64,000 nt of DNA from Pisolithus tinctorius. Its lineage: Eukaryota > Basidiomycota > Agaricomycetes > Boletales > Pisolithaceae. The stretch covers positions 3,100,001 through 3,164,000 of the forward strand of contig JANFAH010000003.1 in the NCBI GenBank assembly GCA_024663395.1, given 5' to 3'. The notes under the pieces are model-generated. The model was not told the origin of the DNA. It worked only from the letters and a program-made list of their open reading frames with translations, and ran no database searches. The stretch's first letter is position 1. Each line of letters opens with the position of its first letter. The position numbers and the translations under genes are program-made. Of this stretch, positions 62,301 to 64,000 are shown in pieces.

Positions 62301-62541
62301 TCACGCTCGGGTTTCCCGTCTCCTGCTGGCGCTGTAGATTCTGCGGGAGCTGGAGTGTAAGACCTTGACGGTGGGGGACTAGCTAAAGCAGCATTGCCAC
62401 CAACACTCTTCTTTTGCTGCCGTTTCTTGAGCTGTTGTGCAACGTCAGGACTCGGAGCTGGAGCAGCACTACAGTGACTTCGTGAACGCGTACCATGGCT
62501 TTCGCCCTCGCAGCCTTCGCAGCTCTGTCATCCTCAGACAT
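59318..62541 (-). CDS. Long coiled-coil protein, golgin-like (Bug1/GM130 type suggested)
   Basis: The start at 62541 reads MSEDDRAAKAARAKAM and, over an intron, LKKRQQKKSVGGNAALASPP. This short Lys/Arg-rich N-terminus followed by a Ser/Pro linker resembles the GM130/Bug1 golgins, whose basic N-terminus binds the tether p115/Uso1. The exon near 62220 has ADTSWLESLAKAQ. From about 61900 down to 59700 almost everything is heptad coiled coil (for example LTAAKVELLDQIEQLEHDKK), split by several short introns (near 61570, 61310-61270, 61100-61060 and 60850-60820). After a Ser/Thr/Pro segment the protein ends MDESHIFWCHSCRGDLVIL, a C-x2-C tail. A Golgi tether role is inference from architecture. Confidence 0.68.
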
Positions 62542-63599
62542 GTAACGAAGAGAAGGTTGGCCGCTTGTGGAACCGTATTAAGGCTTGTTGGAAGGAACAA
62601 ACGTATGGCTGAGCCCAAGTCTACTAATGCTACATATCATTTACCCGGAGTTGCAAAATGCAGAAAATGTTTCGGCAATAGCTCACTCATTACCACACAT
62701 CAATACAGTAACAGTACACAATCATGTTGAAATCTGAAAGAAGAGCAGAAATAAAATAAAATAATGAGATGATGCTCCCAGAGTGGTGCAAAAAGTGAAA
62801 AATGGGACAGAGTTGCAGAGGGAGTCCCCGCCAAGCGGGTTGTCACGGTGTGACACTATAGTAAATTGCAACTCCGACAACGTATCCCTCAGCGGTGAGC
62901 ATCAGAGAGTAATGGATTTTGATACTCCGCTCGAATTTGTCACAGACCTACTTCCGCAGGTCACACTTGCTCGTTTACGACTCGGAATGCACGATCTACC
63001 TTCATTTAATCGCTCGCGGCTTCTACGCTAGATTGCCGTCTACCATCTTTCAAATGTGCCAGTCTGGGCGATTAGCCCATTTTCCGGGAAAGAGCTCTGT
63101 TCTACGTCTTTGTCACCTTTCCCAAGTAAGCCACTTGGTACACGCTTGAACGTTTGAACTCTCGCCTACATCACATCCCATACTCCATGAAGTAGTATGA
63201 TAAGTCACGCAACTATGGCACATCTTGCCCTGCGTCTTCCATCCTCACTGATATCGGCGAACCCGAAGATCGTGCGACGAAGTATCGCTCATTGGATGCG
63301 TTACTGATCAGAAATTGGTGTCATTGCTGTTATATATCTAAGCCAAACTTGAGGTTGCCGTTGGCTCGATCTTTGAGACATACTATATATCCTGCAAAAA
63401 CCCGGGGGACAAAACGGTTCTCGGACCTGGACCAGGGTGCGTTTAGGAATTGGTGTCTATATCAAAGCGTGTATCACGGAATATGGCTTAACAGAGCTGA
63501 GTATACCATCCACGCTCCTGGGCCTGCAATCCGAAGCCGTACACCCCCACCGTAATTATCATCAATATTGCCTGCCTATTCGACGATCTCCAGCTATCT
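62542..63599. other. 1 kb region with no supported gene
   Basis: Upstream of the golgin-like gene, so it probably holds its promoter, and beyond it the sequence 3' of the SWR1 relic. No reading frame with recognisable features on either strand. Confidence 0.35.
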
Positions 63600-64000
63600 A
63601 CTTCGTCGGGTTTCGGGCACATCAACTTCATCCTCTGGACCGAAGCCCGCTTGATTAACACCTTCTGATACGTCTTCTTCCGCTGCTACGCCTGCTGCAT
63701 GGGCATCTTCCGTATCTTCAAATTACCCGAGCACCTTCGTTAGCTCCTCGTTAGCTCAGCGTCGTCTTCAAATAATGTACGCCAGTCAAAATTTCCTTTC
63801 TGGATGACAACTCGCCTAGAGAACGTAGTTGGTCAGCTTTCATCAGTATCGCCTCTTCCACCGTGTGCGAAGATATAAACCCGTAGATATGAACATCACG
63901 GATTGGACTAATGCGGTGGGCTCTGGCAGAAAATATGAACCACCTAGTTACTCCACCTTGCCGATCCTCACGCCACATGCTCATCTGAGGATTGAAGTCA
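63600..64000 (-). pseudogene. C-terminal fragment of a SWR1-type SNF2 chromatin remodeller, decayed, cut by window edge
   Basis: SWR1 exchanges histone H2A.Z into nucleosomes. Reading on the minus strand from the right edge: DFNPQMSMWREDR, an intron (with a GC donor), AHRISPIRDVHIYGFISSHT and VEEAILMKADQLRSLGEL, then in another frame VIQKGNFDWRTLFEDDAEL, then FEDTEDAHAAGVAAEED and GFGPEDEVDVPETRRSR. This is the motif VI region and C-terminus of SWR1-like proteins. Lesions: one base missing between SLGEL and VIQKG, an 11-bp tandem duplication (about 63738-63759), and TAA at 63725-63723 inside the tail. The helicase motif VI core HRIGQ is altered to HRISP. The remainder lies outside the window, so I cannot tell whether it is a whole pseudogene or a duplicated fragment. 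Confidence 0.72.

Noticed and set aside
1..64000. CRISPR arrays, bacterial operons or phage genes
   Set aside because: No spaced direct repeats or prokaryotic gene layout seen; introns and gene content are eukaryotic throughout.

Overview
The window is nuclear DNA of a filamentous basidiomycete, most likely an Agaricomycete (mushroom-forming fungus). Genes are packed on both strands and cut by many 45-60 nt GT-AG introns with CTNAC-type branch sites. The recognisable proteins are eukaryotic housekeeping factors (TFIIIB Bdp1, Rpb6, Cfd1, CK1, Rfc4, Ski2, mitochondrial SerRS), there is a tRNA-Phe with an intron, and the left edge holds a Helitron. All calls come from reading frames, splice sites and motifs; no database search was run.

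Layout. 1-5290: decayed Rep/helicase Helitron. 5.6-8.8 kb: unknown protein with a hydrophobic C-terminus. 8.9-10.7 kb (minus): unknown four-cysteine zinc-finger protein, divergent over about 100 bp from BDP1 (10.8-12.3 kb), which is followed 57 bp later by tRNA-Phe(GAA). 12.7-13.8 kb: disrupted secreted RNase T2. 14.0-15.65 kb: Hst3/Hst4-type sirtuin, convergent with RPB6 (minus). 17.1-20.5 kb: RRM protein. 21.4-25.7 kb, all minus: RRM-like protein, CFD1, multi-pass membrane protein. 26.85-28.1 kb: casein kinase 1. 28.1-30.2 kb: gene-poor. 30.2-31.75 kb: mitochondrial seryl-tRNA synthetase (minus), divergent over 113 bp from RFC4 (31.9-33.3 kb). 33.5-38.3 kb: SKI2. 38.6-40.2 kb: possible homeodomain-like protein. 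40.7-41.9 kb: Ser/Pro-rich unknown (minus). 43.3-45.8 kb: divergent R3HCC1L-like and SIKE-family genes. 46.3-48.6 kb: coiled-coil unknown (minus). 50.7-51.5 kb: small unknown. 51.9-55.1 kb: Nvj2/TEX2-type lipid-transfer protein. 55.7-59.2 kb: large Ser/Pro-rich unknown. 59.3-62.5 kb: golgin-like coiled-coil protein (minus). 63.6-64.0 kb: broken C-terminal piece of a SWR1-type chromatin remodeller (minus).

The genes do not form one pathway. Local themes are Pol III transcription (BDP1 beside a tRNA gene), chromatin and replication stability (Hst3/4-type sirtuin, RFC4, SWR1 relic), RNA handling (SKI2, two RRM-type proteins, an R3HCC1L-like protein) and membrane traffic or contact sites (Nvj2-like, golgin-like). 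The most notable signals are three decayed genes with readable lesions, two very compact bidirectional promoters (one carrying an MluI cell-cycle box beside RFC4), and several fungal protein families with clear but unnamed motifs. I found no evidence for a gene cluster encoding a novel multi-gene system.
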